Of a stretch of DNA of 6,849 nucleotides, positions 1 through 5,115 are shown in pieces. Source of the DNA: a bacterium (GTDB lineage Bacteria; Chloroflexota; Dormibacteria; Aeolococcales; Bog-877); contig JAJZGN010000106.1 of assembly GCA_021798435.1 (NCBI GenBank), positions 1 through 6,849 on the forward strand, written 5' to 3'. A program made the translations under genes and the position numbers. Below the pieces are notes generated by a model, which did not search any database, was not told the origin of the DNA, and was given only the letters and a program-made list of their open reading frames with translations. Positions within the stretch are counted from its first letter, which is position 1; each line of letters starts with the position of its first letter.

Positions 1-286
1 GGACCGCCGGTCCCCCCAGCGCGAGCCCCGGCCCGAAGGTGATGACCCGGTCATCGGGGTGGAAGTCCCGGCTGGCCAGGGGATGGTCGTGGAGCACCCG
101 CACCACCCTCTCCACGCCACCCAGAGTGGACAGCTTCTCGAGGTCGGGCTCGGTCTCATGTCCGATGAGGCCCACGATTGTGCGCTCCCGGCCGTGTGAG
201 ACCTCGGGGGTGAGGCCCAACTGCCGGGCCCGTCGCACCACCTCCTCCACCTGCTCGGAGGTCGCCCCCGCGGCCATCACGATCAC
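1..286 (-). CDS. aroF: 3-deoxy-7-phosphoheptulonate (DAHP) synthase, type I with N-terminal ferredoxin-like domain; 5' part only
   Basis: The first 95 codons are present; the gene runs off the left edge. DAHP synthase joins phosphoenolpyruvate and erythrose-4-phosphate in the first step of the shikimate pathway, in the cytoplasm. The visible protein starts VIVMAAGATSEQVEEVV, continues with SHGRERTIVGLIG and GVERVVRVL, and ends in SRDFHPDDRVITFG. From memory this matches the N-terminal ferredoxin-like domain and linker of the Thermotoga-type enzyme (MIVVLKPGSTEE, SKGQERTVIGIIG, SREFHPEDTVI). In that family the domain carries Phe/Tyr feedback inhibition. The catalytic TIM barrel lies outside the window. 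The GTG start is chosen because it aligns with the family start and overlaps the aroH stop as GTGA, which suggests translational coupling. An ATG three codons in is possible but would cut the first beta strand. The exact paralogue name (aroF or aroG) is uncertain. Confidence 0.9.
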   Translation of the reverse strand, partial: MIVMAAGATSEQVEEVVRRARQLGLTPEVSHGRERTIVGLIGHETEPDLEKLSTLGGVERVVRVLHDHPLASRDFHPDDRVITFGPGLALGGPAV

Positions 287-684
287 GGCCGGGCTCCCCG
301 ACCCGGGCTCAGGTCCGGGCGGAGGCTGCCGGCAGCTCCGACGTAGGCATGGCGGATCCCGGCCTGCGGCCTTCTCGTATTGACCAGCATCAGCGCCCGA
401 AGGCAGCGAGGCAGCGCCGTGTCGCCCCCGTGCTCTCGCACCACCAAGAGGGGAACCTGCGAGTACCCGCGCCGCCGGGCCGCCGCCGCCGGGTTGAGAC
501 CCGCCAGGTCATCCTGGACCGAGAAGACCACGGCGGCCACGTCCTCCAAGCTGCCTCCGCTGCCCTCGAGCATGGCGGCCAGCAGCTCGCCGACCAACGG
601 CTCCAGCTCCCCTTCGCCCCCCACCGAGATCGCGCCCCGCACCCCGCGGCAGGCAAGCCGTCCGGTCTCCCCCGATTCCTCCAC
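283..684 (-). CDS. aroH: Chorismate mutase, AroH type (monofunctional)
   Basis: This 133-residue protein should convert chorismate to prephenate, the committed step to Phe and Tyr. Length and sequence match the trimeric Bacillus subtilis AroH fold (127 aa): RGVRGAISV at the N-terminus, PRCLRALM near residue 93, and IRHAYVGAA followed by LRPDLS near residue 110. The catalytic residues known in B. subtilis (Arg7, Glu78, Arg90, Tyr108) appear to correspond to Arg16, Glu84, Arg96 and Tyr114 here. The position matching the active-site-lining Phe57 (FPA motif) looks like Asn64 (NPA), an oddity worth checking. The GTG start is chosen because a strong AAGGAGGT Shine-Dalgarno lies 6 bases upstream and homology begins just after it; the open frame extends to 918 but without homology. 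The stop overlaps the DAHP synthase start. The Shine-Dalgarno can fold into a hairpin (see 693-708), so translation may be regulated. Confidence 0.93.
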   Translation of the reverse strand: MEESGETGRLACRGVRGAISVGGEGELEPLVGELLAAMLEGSGGSLEDVAAVVFSVQDDLAGLNPAAAARRRGYSQVPLLVVREHGGDTALPRCLRALMLVNTRRPQAGIRHAYVGAAGSLRPDLSPGRGARP

Positions 685-690
685 GCCGAC

Positions 691-710
691 ACCTCCTTCC
701 AAAAGGAGAG
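691..710 (-). promoter_or_regulatory. aroH Shine-Dalgarno within a perfect hairpin
   Basis: Read on the minus strand, CTCCTT (708-703), loop TTGG, then AAGGAG (698-693) form a perfect 6-bp stem with a 4-base loop; a U-G pair (709/692) can extend it. The 3' arm is the core of AAGGAGGT, the best ribosome-binding site in the window, ending 6 bases before the aroH GTG. The folded form would hide the site. Pairing is seen directly; a regulatory role is inferred. A 6-bp A/U-containing stem is only moderately stable, so it could work as a switchable element or have little effect. Confidence 0.6.
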
Positions 711-712
711 AT

Positions 713-766
713 GCGGAGCGGGGTACCGGGCCCGCCGATGGCTGGGCGCGGACTCCGCTCCGCGCC
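713..766 (-). promoter_or_regulatory. Mutually exclusive hairpins in the aroH leader RNA
   Basis: On the minus strand GGCGCGGA (766-759) and TCCGCGCC (752-745) form a perfect 8-bp hairpin with a 6-base loop. The overlapping segment GCGGAGCGG (763-755) is also perfectly complementary, over 9 bp, to CCGCTCCGC (721-713), which sits just upstream of the Shine-Dalgarno hairpin. The two folds cannot coexist. No U tract follows either stem, so neither is a classical terminator. Competing helices directly before a sequestered ribosome-binding site resemble a translational switch, but in GC-rich DNA such pairings can arise by chance. Confidence 0.45.
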
Positions 767-791
767 TCCCGCAGCCTCTGGGTCGAGCCGG

Positions 792-896
792 CTAGCCCCT
801 GACCAGTGACGCGGAAGGCATCCCGTGCGCATAGGCGTACGGAAAGTCCACCGCGCCGGTAAAGAGCCGCGCTTCGACCTGCATCTGAGGCGCCAT
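792..896 (-). CDS. Small ORF (34 aa) upstream of aroH; candidate Phe/Tyr-codon leader peptide
   Basis: An ATG-started frame of 34 codons ends in TAG. It starts 24 bases after the trpG stop and ends about 108 bases before the aroH start. I do not recognise the peptide. It contains two Phe, both written TTT, and two Tyr (TAC and TAT) within an 11-codon stretch: LF, then DFPYAY. TTT and TAT should be rare in this GC-rich genome, and DAHP synthase and chorismate mutase are usual targets of Phe/Tyr control, so a sensing leader peptide is conceivable. There is no convincing Shine-Dalgarno or promoter just upstream; translation could come by reinitiation after trpG. It could equally be a chance ORF. 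Confidence 0.3.
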   Translation of the reverse strand: MAPQMQVEARLFTGAVDFPYAYAHGMPSASLVRG

Positions 897-919
897 GGTG
901 AGGGGTCCGGGGGCGCACG

Positions 920-1510
920 TCAAGCCCCTCTCGCCGCTGCCGCCGGCTCCGCCATCTGGAGGAAGTTGGCCATCAAGCGGCCGCCCAGCGGCGTGAGGAC
1001 CGACTCGGGGTGGAACTGAACGCCGAACCAGGGGCGGGCGCGGTGGCGCACGGCCATGATCAGGTCGCCATCACTGGTCGCAGTCACCTCCAGCTCCTCC
1101 GGCAGGCAGTCCCTCTCCACCACCAGGGAGTGATAGCGGCCTGCGGCAAAGGGAACGGGCAGCCCGGCCAGCACCCCCTCCCCTTGGTGAGCGATCTCGC
1201 TGACCCGTCCGTGCACCGGGCGGGGGGCGTGGCCAACCCGGCCACCCATGGCCACGGCCAAAGCCTGGTGGCCCAGGCACACGCCCAAGAGCGGCGTCCT
1301 CGGTGGAAGCGCCCGGATCAGGTCCACGAAGCAGCCGGCGGCCTCTGGGCGGCCAGGACCGGGAGAGAGCAGGACTCCCGCCGGCGCGGTGCCGAGGATG
1401 TCTTCGACTCCGGCCCGCGAGGGGAACACGCGGACCTCGTGCCCCAGGACCTGGACCTGCTGCACGAGGTTGTAAACGAACGAGTCCTGGTGGTCGACCA
1501 CCGCGATCAC
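920..1510 (-). CDS. trpG: Anthranilate synthase component II (glutamine amidotransferase)
   Basis: This complete 196-residue class I glutamine amidotransferase releases ammonia from glutamine and passes it to TrpE for anthranilate synthesis. Landmarks: the N-terminal strand with DHQDSFVYNLVQ (residues 6-17); the oxyanion loop LLSPGPG (47-53); the nucleophile elbow GVCLGHQ with catalytic Cys78; RYHSLVVE (125-132); and QFHPES with catalytic His167 and Glu169. All triad residues are intact and the length is normal for the family. The GTG start overlaps the trpE stop as GTGA, and a GGAG lies 6 bases upstream, so coupled translation with trpE is likely; this fits a 1:1 complex. Many organisms also use this subunit as PabA for folate synthesis. 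No separate pabA is visible here, so a dual role is possible but not shown. Confidence 0.96.
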   Translation of the reverse strand: MIAVVDHQDSFVYNLVQQVQVLGHEVRVFPSRAGVEDILGTAPAGVLLSPGPGRPEAAGCFVDLIRALPPRTPLLGVCLGHQALAVAMGGRVGHAPRPVHGRVSEIAHQGEGVLAGLPVPFAAGRYHSLVVERDCLPEELEVTATSDGDLIMAVRHRARPWFGVQFHPESVLTPLGGRLMANFLQMAEPAAAARGA

Positions 1511-2994
1511 GGGGCGCTCCGGTCAGGCTCGCCGACCGCCGCCAGGATGGCCGAAGCCTTGGCCTCGGTCTCCAGCAGCTCACGCGCCGGGTCGGAGTCC
1601 AGCACCACCCCGGCTCCCGACTGCACGTGGACCTGGCCACCGGCCACCACCGCGGTCCGGATGGTGATGCAGAAGTCCAGTTCCCCGGCGAAGGAGCAGT
1701 AGCCCACCGCCCCGGCGTAGGGACCCCTTGGAGTGGGCTCCTCGGCCGCGATTATCTCCATGGCTCTCCGCTTGGGAGCCCCGCTCACGGTTCCCGCGGG
1801 GAAGGTGGCGAAGAGGGCGTCCATGGGGGTCGTCCCCGCCTCGAGCTCGCCCTCAACCGTGCTCACCAGGTGCATCACCCGAGGGAAGTTCTGGACCTCC
1901 ATGAACTCAGACACCAGGACAGACCCGGGAGCGCAGACCCGGCCCAAGTCGTTGCGCGCTAGATCGACAAGCATGGCGTGCTCGGCCCGCTCCTTGGGGT
2001 CGGCCAGAAGCTCCCCCGCCAGCTCCCGGTCGTGCTCCGGGTCGCGTCCCCTCGGCCTGGTGCCGGCGATGGGGCGGCTGAGGGCACGGCGCTGGTGCAC
2101 CTTCAGGAGGGGCTCTGGCGAGGAGCCGGCCAGCTCCAGGCCCGGGAGTCGGACGAAGAACATGGCGGGCGAGGGATTGGTCTGGCGGAGCCGCCGGTAG
2201 AGTGTGAACCCCGGCTCCCGAGCGGGAACCGTGAGGCGGCGGGAGAGCACCACCTGGTAGATGTCACCCTCCACGATGCGCTCCTGGCCCCGGCGGACCG
2301 CCGCCAGGAACTCCCTCGAGGGGATGTTGGGAGCCGCGGACAGCGACACTGAGGGGGCGGGAGGGACGGCCTCGGCCTCCGGCTGCCGGGAGAGCCGCCC
2401 CGCCATCTCCTGGAGGATGGGAATGGCATCCTCGTCAGGCTGATCGGCGCCGAGATGGACCACCAAGCAGAGCCGGCCCCCCAAATGGTCATAGACGGCC
2501 ACCCGATCCAGCACCAGAAGGCTGACCGGGGGGGCGGGGGGGCGTCCCCGCCCCCCCGGGGCCATCTGGCCGTGGAGAAGCTGGGCAGCCTCGTACGAGA
2601 GCATCCCGGCCAGGCCCCCGGAACAGGTGGCTAGGCCGGGCACCTCTTCGGCCGAGAGCCGGGAGCTGAGCTGCCGCAGCGCCTCCCCGACGGGAACGTC
2701 GGCGTTGACGGCGAGTCCCGGCAGGTGGCGACGCACCTCCGTCAGCCGAACGCTCGTGGAGTCGGCCACCACCACCGCCGCCGGATCGCCCGCCACGATG
2801 GTGAAGGGCCCGGGCATGCCCGCGAGATCGAGGCTCTCCAGAAGGACCCCGGGGCCCTCCTGCGCCAGCGCCTGGAAGGCGGCCTCGAAGGAACAGGTGT
2901 CGATCGGAAGCTCAGCCCAAACCGGACGCAGGGCTCGGCCCACCCGGGCGGGCAGCGAGTGGACCCCGTCCAGGGCCCCCGCGGTAGTTGCCAT
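1507..2994 (-). CDS. trpE: Anthranilate synthase component I
   Basis: This 495-residue chorismate-utilising enzyme makes anthranilate from chorismate and ammonia, the first step to Trp. The N-domain carries LLES (residues 51-54), the known Trp feedback-binding motif. The catalytic domain shows GDIYQVVLSRR, NPSPAMFF (273-280), RPIAGTRPRG, EHAMLVDLARNDLG (from about 338), FPAGTVSGAPK, YAGAVGY, DFCITIRTA and QSGAGVVLDSDP, ending with the ETEAKA helix. PIAGT has Ala310 where PabB enzymes have Lys (PIKGT), so this is TrpE rather than aminodeoxychorismate synthase. The region usually read as YSHVMHIVS is NFPRVMHLVS here, a noticeable deviation. The ATG is chosen because GAGGGAG lies 8 bases upstream; the adjacent GTG (2995-2997) is a possible alternative. 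A longer in-frame start at 3039 lies inside the attenuator terminator and is rejected. Expression is probably controlled by the trp attenuator just upstream. Confidence 0.97.
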   Translation of the reverse strand: MATTAGALDGVHSLPARVGRALRPVWAELPIDTCSFEAAFQALAQEGPGVLLESLDLAGMPGPFTIVAGDPAAVVVADSTSVRLTEVRRHLPGLAVNADVPVGEALRQLSSRLSAEEVPGLATCSGGLAGMLSYEAAQLLHGQMAPGGRGRPPAPPVSLLVLDRVAVYDHLGGRLCLVVHLGADQPDEDAIPILQEMAGRLSRQPEAEAVPPAPSVSLSAAPNIPSREFLAAVRRGQERIVEGDIYQVVLSRRLTVPAREPGFTLYRRLRQTNPSPAMFFVRLPGLELAGSSPEPLLKVHQRRALSRPIAGTRPRGRDPEHDRELAGELLADPKERAEHAMLVDLARNDLGRVCAPGSVLVSEFMEVQNFPRVMHLVSTVEGELEAGTTPMDALFATFPAGTVSGAPKRRAMEIIAAEEPTPRGPYAGAVGYCSFAGELDFCITIRTAVVAGGQVHVQSGAGVVLDSDPARELLETEAKASAILAAVGEPDRSAP

Positions 2995-3002
2995 CACTGA
3001 AG

Positions 3003-3009
3003 CTCCCTC
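3003..3009 (-). promoter_or_regulatory. trpE ribosome-binding site
   Basis: GAGGGAG on the minus strand lies 8 bases before the trpE ATG (5 before the adjacent GTG). It sits immediately after the U-rich tail of the attenuator, so trpE is translated only when transcription passes the terminator. It decides between the ATG at 2994 and the far-upstream GTG at 3039. Confidence 0.8.
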
Positions 3010-3013
3010 GCGC

Positions 3014-3047
3014 AATAAAAGAAAAAGCCCCGGGCTCACCCGGGGCT
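3014..3047 (-). terminator. trp attenuator: intrinsic terminator upstream of trpE
   Basis: On the minus strand AGCCCCGGG (3047-3039), loop TGAG, CCCGGGGCT (3034-3026) make a perfect 9-bp GC-rich stem, followed by TTTTCTTTTATT. This is the clearest Rho-independent terminator in the window, and it lies before trpE, not after a gene. Together with the Trp-codon leader ORF upstream it forms a standard transcription attenuator. The 5' arm can alternatively pair with bases 3092-3099 inside trpL. Confidence 0.93.
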
Positions 3048-3104
3048 CGATGTTCGCGGCCAGAGGTCGGCTACCGGCTCGCTCTCATCGGGCCCCAGGG
3101 GGCC
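3039..3104 (-). promoter_or_regulatory. Antiterminator and protector pairings of the trp attenuator
   Basis: Minus-strand CCTGGGGC (3099-3092) can pair with GCCCCGGG (3046-3039) over 8 bp, including one U-G pair, and so occupies the 5' arm of the terminator. The same CCTGGGGC segment can instead fold locally, GGCCC (3104-3100) with GGGCC (3095-3091) around a 4-base loop, beginning in the last Trp codon of trpL. This gives the classical logic: a ribosome stalled at the early Trp codons blocks the local hairpin and favours antitermination, while a ribosome that completes the leader allows the terminator to form. Base pairs are seen; the mechanism is inferred from known trp attenuators. Confidence 0.7.
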
Positions 3105-3141
3105 AGCTCCAGCGCCAGACATAGCCGCGAACCGAATTCAC
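3085..3141 (-). CDS. trpL: trp operon leader peptide
   Basis: An 18-residue leader peptide, MNSVRGYVWRWSWPPGAR, with Trp at positions 9, 11 and 13, starts at GTG and ends in TGA. Its sole likely job is to sense charged tRNA-Trp: stalling at the UGG codons decides whether the terminator at 3014-3047 forms. There is no Shine-Dalgarno. The GTG lies 6 bases after a -10-like hexamer, so the transcript probably begins at the start codon (leaderless), as reported for some other bacterial trpL genes. An overlapping ATG frame (3122-3036) has only one Trp and ends inside the terminator loop, so it is less likely. The Trp cluster, short length and place before trpE make this call strong, though the exact start is unproven. 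Confidence 0.88.
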   Translation of the reverse strand: MNSVRGYVWRWSWPPGAR

Positions 3142-3147
3142 CCGGGC

Positions 3148-3177
3148 AGTGTGCCGCCTGAGGGCGGACGCCGTCAA
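3148..3177 (-). promoter_or_regulatory. trp operon promoter
   Basis: On the minus strand TTGACG (3177-3172) is a near-consensus -35, followed by an 18-base spacer and CACACT (3153-3148), a weak -10 that keeps the A and final T of TANNNT. Transcription would start about 7 bases on, at the trpL GTG. The spacer contains an inverted repeat (3154-3167). Confidence 0.65.
3154..3167. repeat. Inverted repeat in the trp promoter spacer
   Basis: CCGCC-TGAG-GGCGG is a perfect 5-bp inverted repeat around 4 bases, exactly between the -35 and -10 of the trp promoter. It could be a small operator, but it is short and GC-rich, so chance is a real explanation. Confidence 0.25.
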
Positions 3178-3199
3178 GGTCCAGGCGGGGCCCGCTCTC

Positions 3200-3215
3200 G
3201 GCGCGGCGGCGCGCC
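3200..3215. repeat. Inverted repeat upstream of the PH-domain gene promoter
   Basis: GGCGCG-GCGG-CGCGCC is a perfect 6-bp inverted repeat ending 23 bases before the -10 of the divergent plus-strand gene, near where a -35 would lie. An operator is possible; low-complexity GC content makes chance equally plausible. Confidence 0.25.
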
Positions 3216-3238
3216 CTCCCATTTCGCGTTCCCTGCGC

Positions 3239-3244
3239 TACCAT
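3239..3244 (+). promoter_or_regulatory. -10 element for a leaderless PH-domain transcript
   Basis: TACCAT fits the TANNNT -10 consensus and lies 8 bases before the ATG at 3253. No Shine-Dalgarno precedes that ATG, so the mRNA probably starts at or within two bases of it. No good -35 is visible. Confidence 0.55.
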
Positions 3245-3252
3245 GCGCCCGC

Positions 3253-3738
3253 ATGGAGAGTCCGGCCCCTAGCGACCAGGCCGAAGGCTGGAGCCGCCCG
3301 AATCCGAGATTGCTCACCCTGCGACGGGGACAGGTCGGAGCCGGGGCCATCGCGCTCTTGGTGGTCGGTGTCGGACTCAGCTTCACCAATCTGGTCCTGG
3401 GCGCGGTCCTGATGGTGGCGGCGCTGACGGTCGCCGGCCTCGGCCTTAGCTACGTCGGCCGCCGCTTCCGCTCCTGGGGCTATCTCGAACGGGTCGAGGA
3501 CCTCCTGGTGCGCCGAGGGGTGATGTTCGAACGGCTCTCGGTGGTCCCATACGGCAGGATGCAGACCGTGGAGGTCACCGCCGGCCCCCTGGAGCGCTCG
3601 CTGGGTCTGGCGACGGTGCAGCTGCACACCGCCTCGGCCGCCAGTGACGCCCGGATCCCGGGATTGGATCGGTCCGCTGCCGCCGACCTCCGCGACCGGC
3701 TGGTGGGCCGAGGCGAGGCCACCGCCGAGGGGCTTTGA
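3253..3738 (+). CDS. YdbS-like membrane protein with one bacterial PH (bPH2/DUF304) domain
   Basis: This 161-residue protein has two hydrophobic segments (about residues 29-46 and 48-67) forming a membrane hairpin, then a charged bPH2 domain (about 76-152) with LLVRRGVMFERLSVVPYGRMQ, GPLERSLGLATVQLHT and the acidic helix AAADLRDRLV. This is the layout of B. subtilis YdbS-type proteins, which are encoded beside a larger YdbT protein, as here. B. subtilis ydbST has been linked to resistance to some antimicrobial peptides; the biochemical role is unknown and none can be read from the sequence. The ATG is chosen because it directly follows a -10-like TACCAT and precedes the conserved part; a frame extension to 3151 would run into the divergent trp promoter. 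The stop overlaps the next gene as TTGA. Confidence 0.85.
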   Translation: MESPAPSDQAEGWSRPNPRLLTLRRGQVGAGAIALLVVGVGLSFTNLVLGAVLMVAALTVAGLGLSYVGRRFRSWGYLERVEDLLVRRGVMFERLSVVPYGRMQTVEVTAGPLERSLGLATVQLHTASAASDARIPGLDRSAAADLRDRLVGRGEATAEGL

Positions 3739-5111
3739 GCAGCGGACCCGGGGCGGAGCCCCCTACGGCCTCTGGGATCGCCCCAAGGCCGACCGGGGAA
3801 CCAACCCCGGTTTGGGAGTCGTGGCACCGGCTCCACCCCCTTTCCCCGGTGGTCCAGGCCGGGCGTCGGCTCGTGCCCCTCGCAGTCGTCCTGGCTGTCC
3901 CCTTTTTGTCCCGGGGATCGTCCGGCAGGTATCAGAGCCTGGTCGACGCGGGCCTCGTCGGACTTGCGGTGGTGGTTGGGGCCGCGGAGTGGATCGTCAC
4001 TCGCTGGCGCGTGCAGGCGGGGGTCCTCCGGCTTGAGACGGGACTGCTGCGGCGCCGAACGACCCAGCTTCCTCTGAGCCGAGTCCAGTCGATCGACCTC
4101 GTGCGGCCAGGCACGGCCCGGGTGTTGGGGCTCGCCGAGATCAGGGTCCGGAGCGGGGGCTCCCGGGAGGGTGACGTGCGCCTGGCCTACCTGGCCGCGG
4201 AGCGAGCTGAGCACCTTCGAGATGGGCTGCTTAACCTGGTCCGAGGGACCGGCCCGGCTCCCTCCGGGGCCGAGAGCCACCTCGCTCGGGTGTCAACCGG
4301 CCGTCTCCTGGCCTGCACCCCGCTGCGAGGCGCAATCCTCTGGCCGACTCTGGCTGCGCTGGCGGTTCTTGTCTGGGGGCGCCAGCTGTCTCTTGGCGGC
4401 GGCGGGGTGGCGGTGGCCACGACCATCTTGGTCGTGGTCGGCACCGGCGTAGCCCGGATTGTCTCCTCGCAGTTCGGCTTCGAAGTGGCCCACACCCGCG
4501 ATGGGCTGCTGATCCGGGGCGGCGCGGTGGGAACCTTCACCGAGACCCTGGCCCTGCACCGGGTCCAGGCGTTGCGGATGGTCGAACCACTGCTTTGGCG
4601 GCCCTTCGGGTGGGCCAAGCTGGTGGCCGACGTGGCCGGAGGGCAGCGTCGCGGCGACGAGGACCGAGCCGCGTCGGGTCGGATCCGCACCCTGGTGCCC
4701 GTCGCCCCCCGGGCCGAGGTTCTTCGGGTGGCGGAGTCCATCGTCGGACCCGCGGCCAGGGCGGCGGGCACCCCCCCGCCCTCCCGGGCGAGGCTCAAGG
4801 CACCCATCAGCTACCCCCTGCTTCGCGCCGGGCTGCCGGGCGACTACGCCATGTCCGCCGTGGGACGGTTCCGGCGCCTTACCACCATCGTCCCGCTGTC
4901 CAAGGTCCAGAGCGTGCGCTGGGTCCAGGGACCGGTCCAGAGACGGCTTGGTCTGGCCACGGTTCACCTCGACGCGGCTGGAGGTCGCAGGACCGGGGCG
5001 GCGCTCCGGGACCGGTCATCTGATGAAGCTCGGGAGCTCCTCCAGCGCCTGCCCGGGCTGTGTGCCGCGGCGCGACAGTCCGCCCCCGACGTCCTCGCTC
5101 CCGTACCCTGA
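3735..5111 (+). CDS. YdbT-like membrane protein with three bacterial PH (bPH2/DUF304) domains
   Basis: This 458-residue membrane protein partners the YdbS-like protein upstream. After a Pro-rich N-terminus, WHRLHPLSPVVQAGRRL (30-46) leads into hydrophobic segments at about 46-58 and 69-86, then bPH2 domain 1 (about 91-168, GVLRLETGLLRRRTTQLPLSRVQSI). A second membrane pair (about 198-214 and 222-240) precedes domain 2 (about 246-338, HTRDGLLIRGG and TLALHRVQAL). Domain 3 (about 352-440) has IVPLSKVQSV and VQRRLGLATVHLD, resembling the domain of the upstream protein and suggesting shared descent. The TTG start overlaps the upstream stop (TTGA), with GAGG 4 bases upstream; no usable ATG exists until residue 373, so a TTG or nearby non-ATG start is needed. 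The function of the family is not established; assembly with the upstream protein is inferred from gene order. Confidence 0.85.
   Translation: MSSGPGAEPPTASGIAPRPTGEPTPVWESWHRLHPLSPVVQAGRRLVPLAVVLAVPFLSRGSSGRYQSLVDAGLVGLAVVVGAAEWIVTRWRVQAGVLRLETGLLRRRTTQLPLSRVQSIDLVRPGTARVLGLAEIRVRSGGSREGDVRLAYLAAERAEHLRDGLLNLVRGTGPAPSGAESHLARVSTGRLLACTPLRGAILWPTLAALAVLVWGRQLSLGGGGVAVATTILVVVGTGVARIVSSQFGFEVAHTRDGLLIRGGAVGTFTETLALHRVQALRMVEPLLWRPFGWAKLVADVAGGQRRGDEDRAASGRIRTLVPVAPRAEVLRVAESIVGPAARAAGTPPPSRARLKAPISYPLLRAGLPGDYAMSAVGRFRRLTTIVPLSKVQSVRWVQGPVQRRLGLATVHLDAAGGRRTGAALRDRSSDEARELLQRLPGLCAAARQSAPDVLAPVP
5104..5109 (+). promoter_or_regulatory. -10 element for a leaderless oxidoreductase transcript
   Basis: TACCCT matches TANNNT and ends 6 bases before the ATG at 5116; it lies in the last codons of the PH-domain gene. 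There is no Shine-Dalgarno. The gene may therefore have its own leaderless transcript in addition to any read-through. Confidence 0.5.
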
Positions 5112-5115
5112 GCCG

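Noticed and set aside
685..918. Long in-frame N-terminal extension of aroH to a GTG at 918
   Set aside because: The extra 78 residues have no resemblance to AroH and are Arg/Ser-rich as expected of frame-shifted GC-rich DNA; a strong Shine-Dalgarno marks the GTG at 684.
1010..1962. Plus-strand open frames across trpG and trpE
   Set aside because: They are antisense to strongly conserved enzymes and show no recognisable motifs or initiation signals.
1507..2994. Assignment as PabB (aminodeoxychorismate synthase)
   Set aside because: PIAGT with Ala rather than Lys, the LLES feedback motif and the Trp attenuator all indicate TrpE.
2995..3039. Upstream GTG start for trpE at 3039
   Set aside because: It would start inside the attenuator hairpin and translate the U-rich tail; GAGGGAG before 2994 is the better initiation signal.
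3036..3122. Alternative 28-codon leader ORF starting at ATG 3122
   Set aside because: It has a single Trp codon, no Shine-Dalgarno, no -10 at the right distance, and ends in the terminator loop; the overlapping GTG frame with three Trp codons explains the region better.
3151..3252. N-terminal extension of the PH-domain protein to 3151
   Set aside because: The extension covers the divergent trp promoter and is low-complexity; TACCAT 8 bases before the ATG at 3253 supports the shorter form.
3480..4280. Long minus-strand open frame (266 codons) opposite the PH-domain genes
   Set aside because: Arg/Pro/Ser/Gly-rich translation without motifs, antisense to two genes with clear domains; typical GC-rich shadow frame.
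4948..5115. N-terminal extension of the oxidoreductase to 4948
   Set aside because: It overlaps the conserved third PH domain in another frame and adds residues not found in the MDR family.
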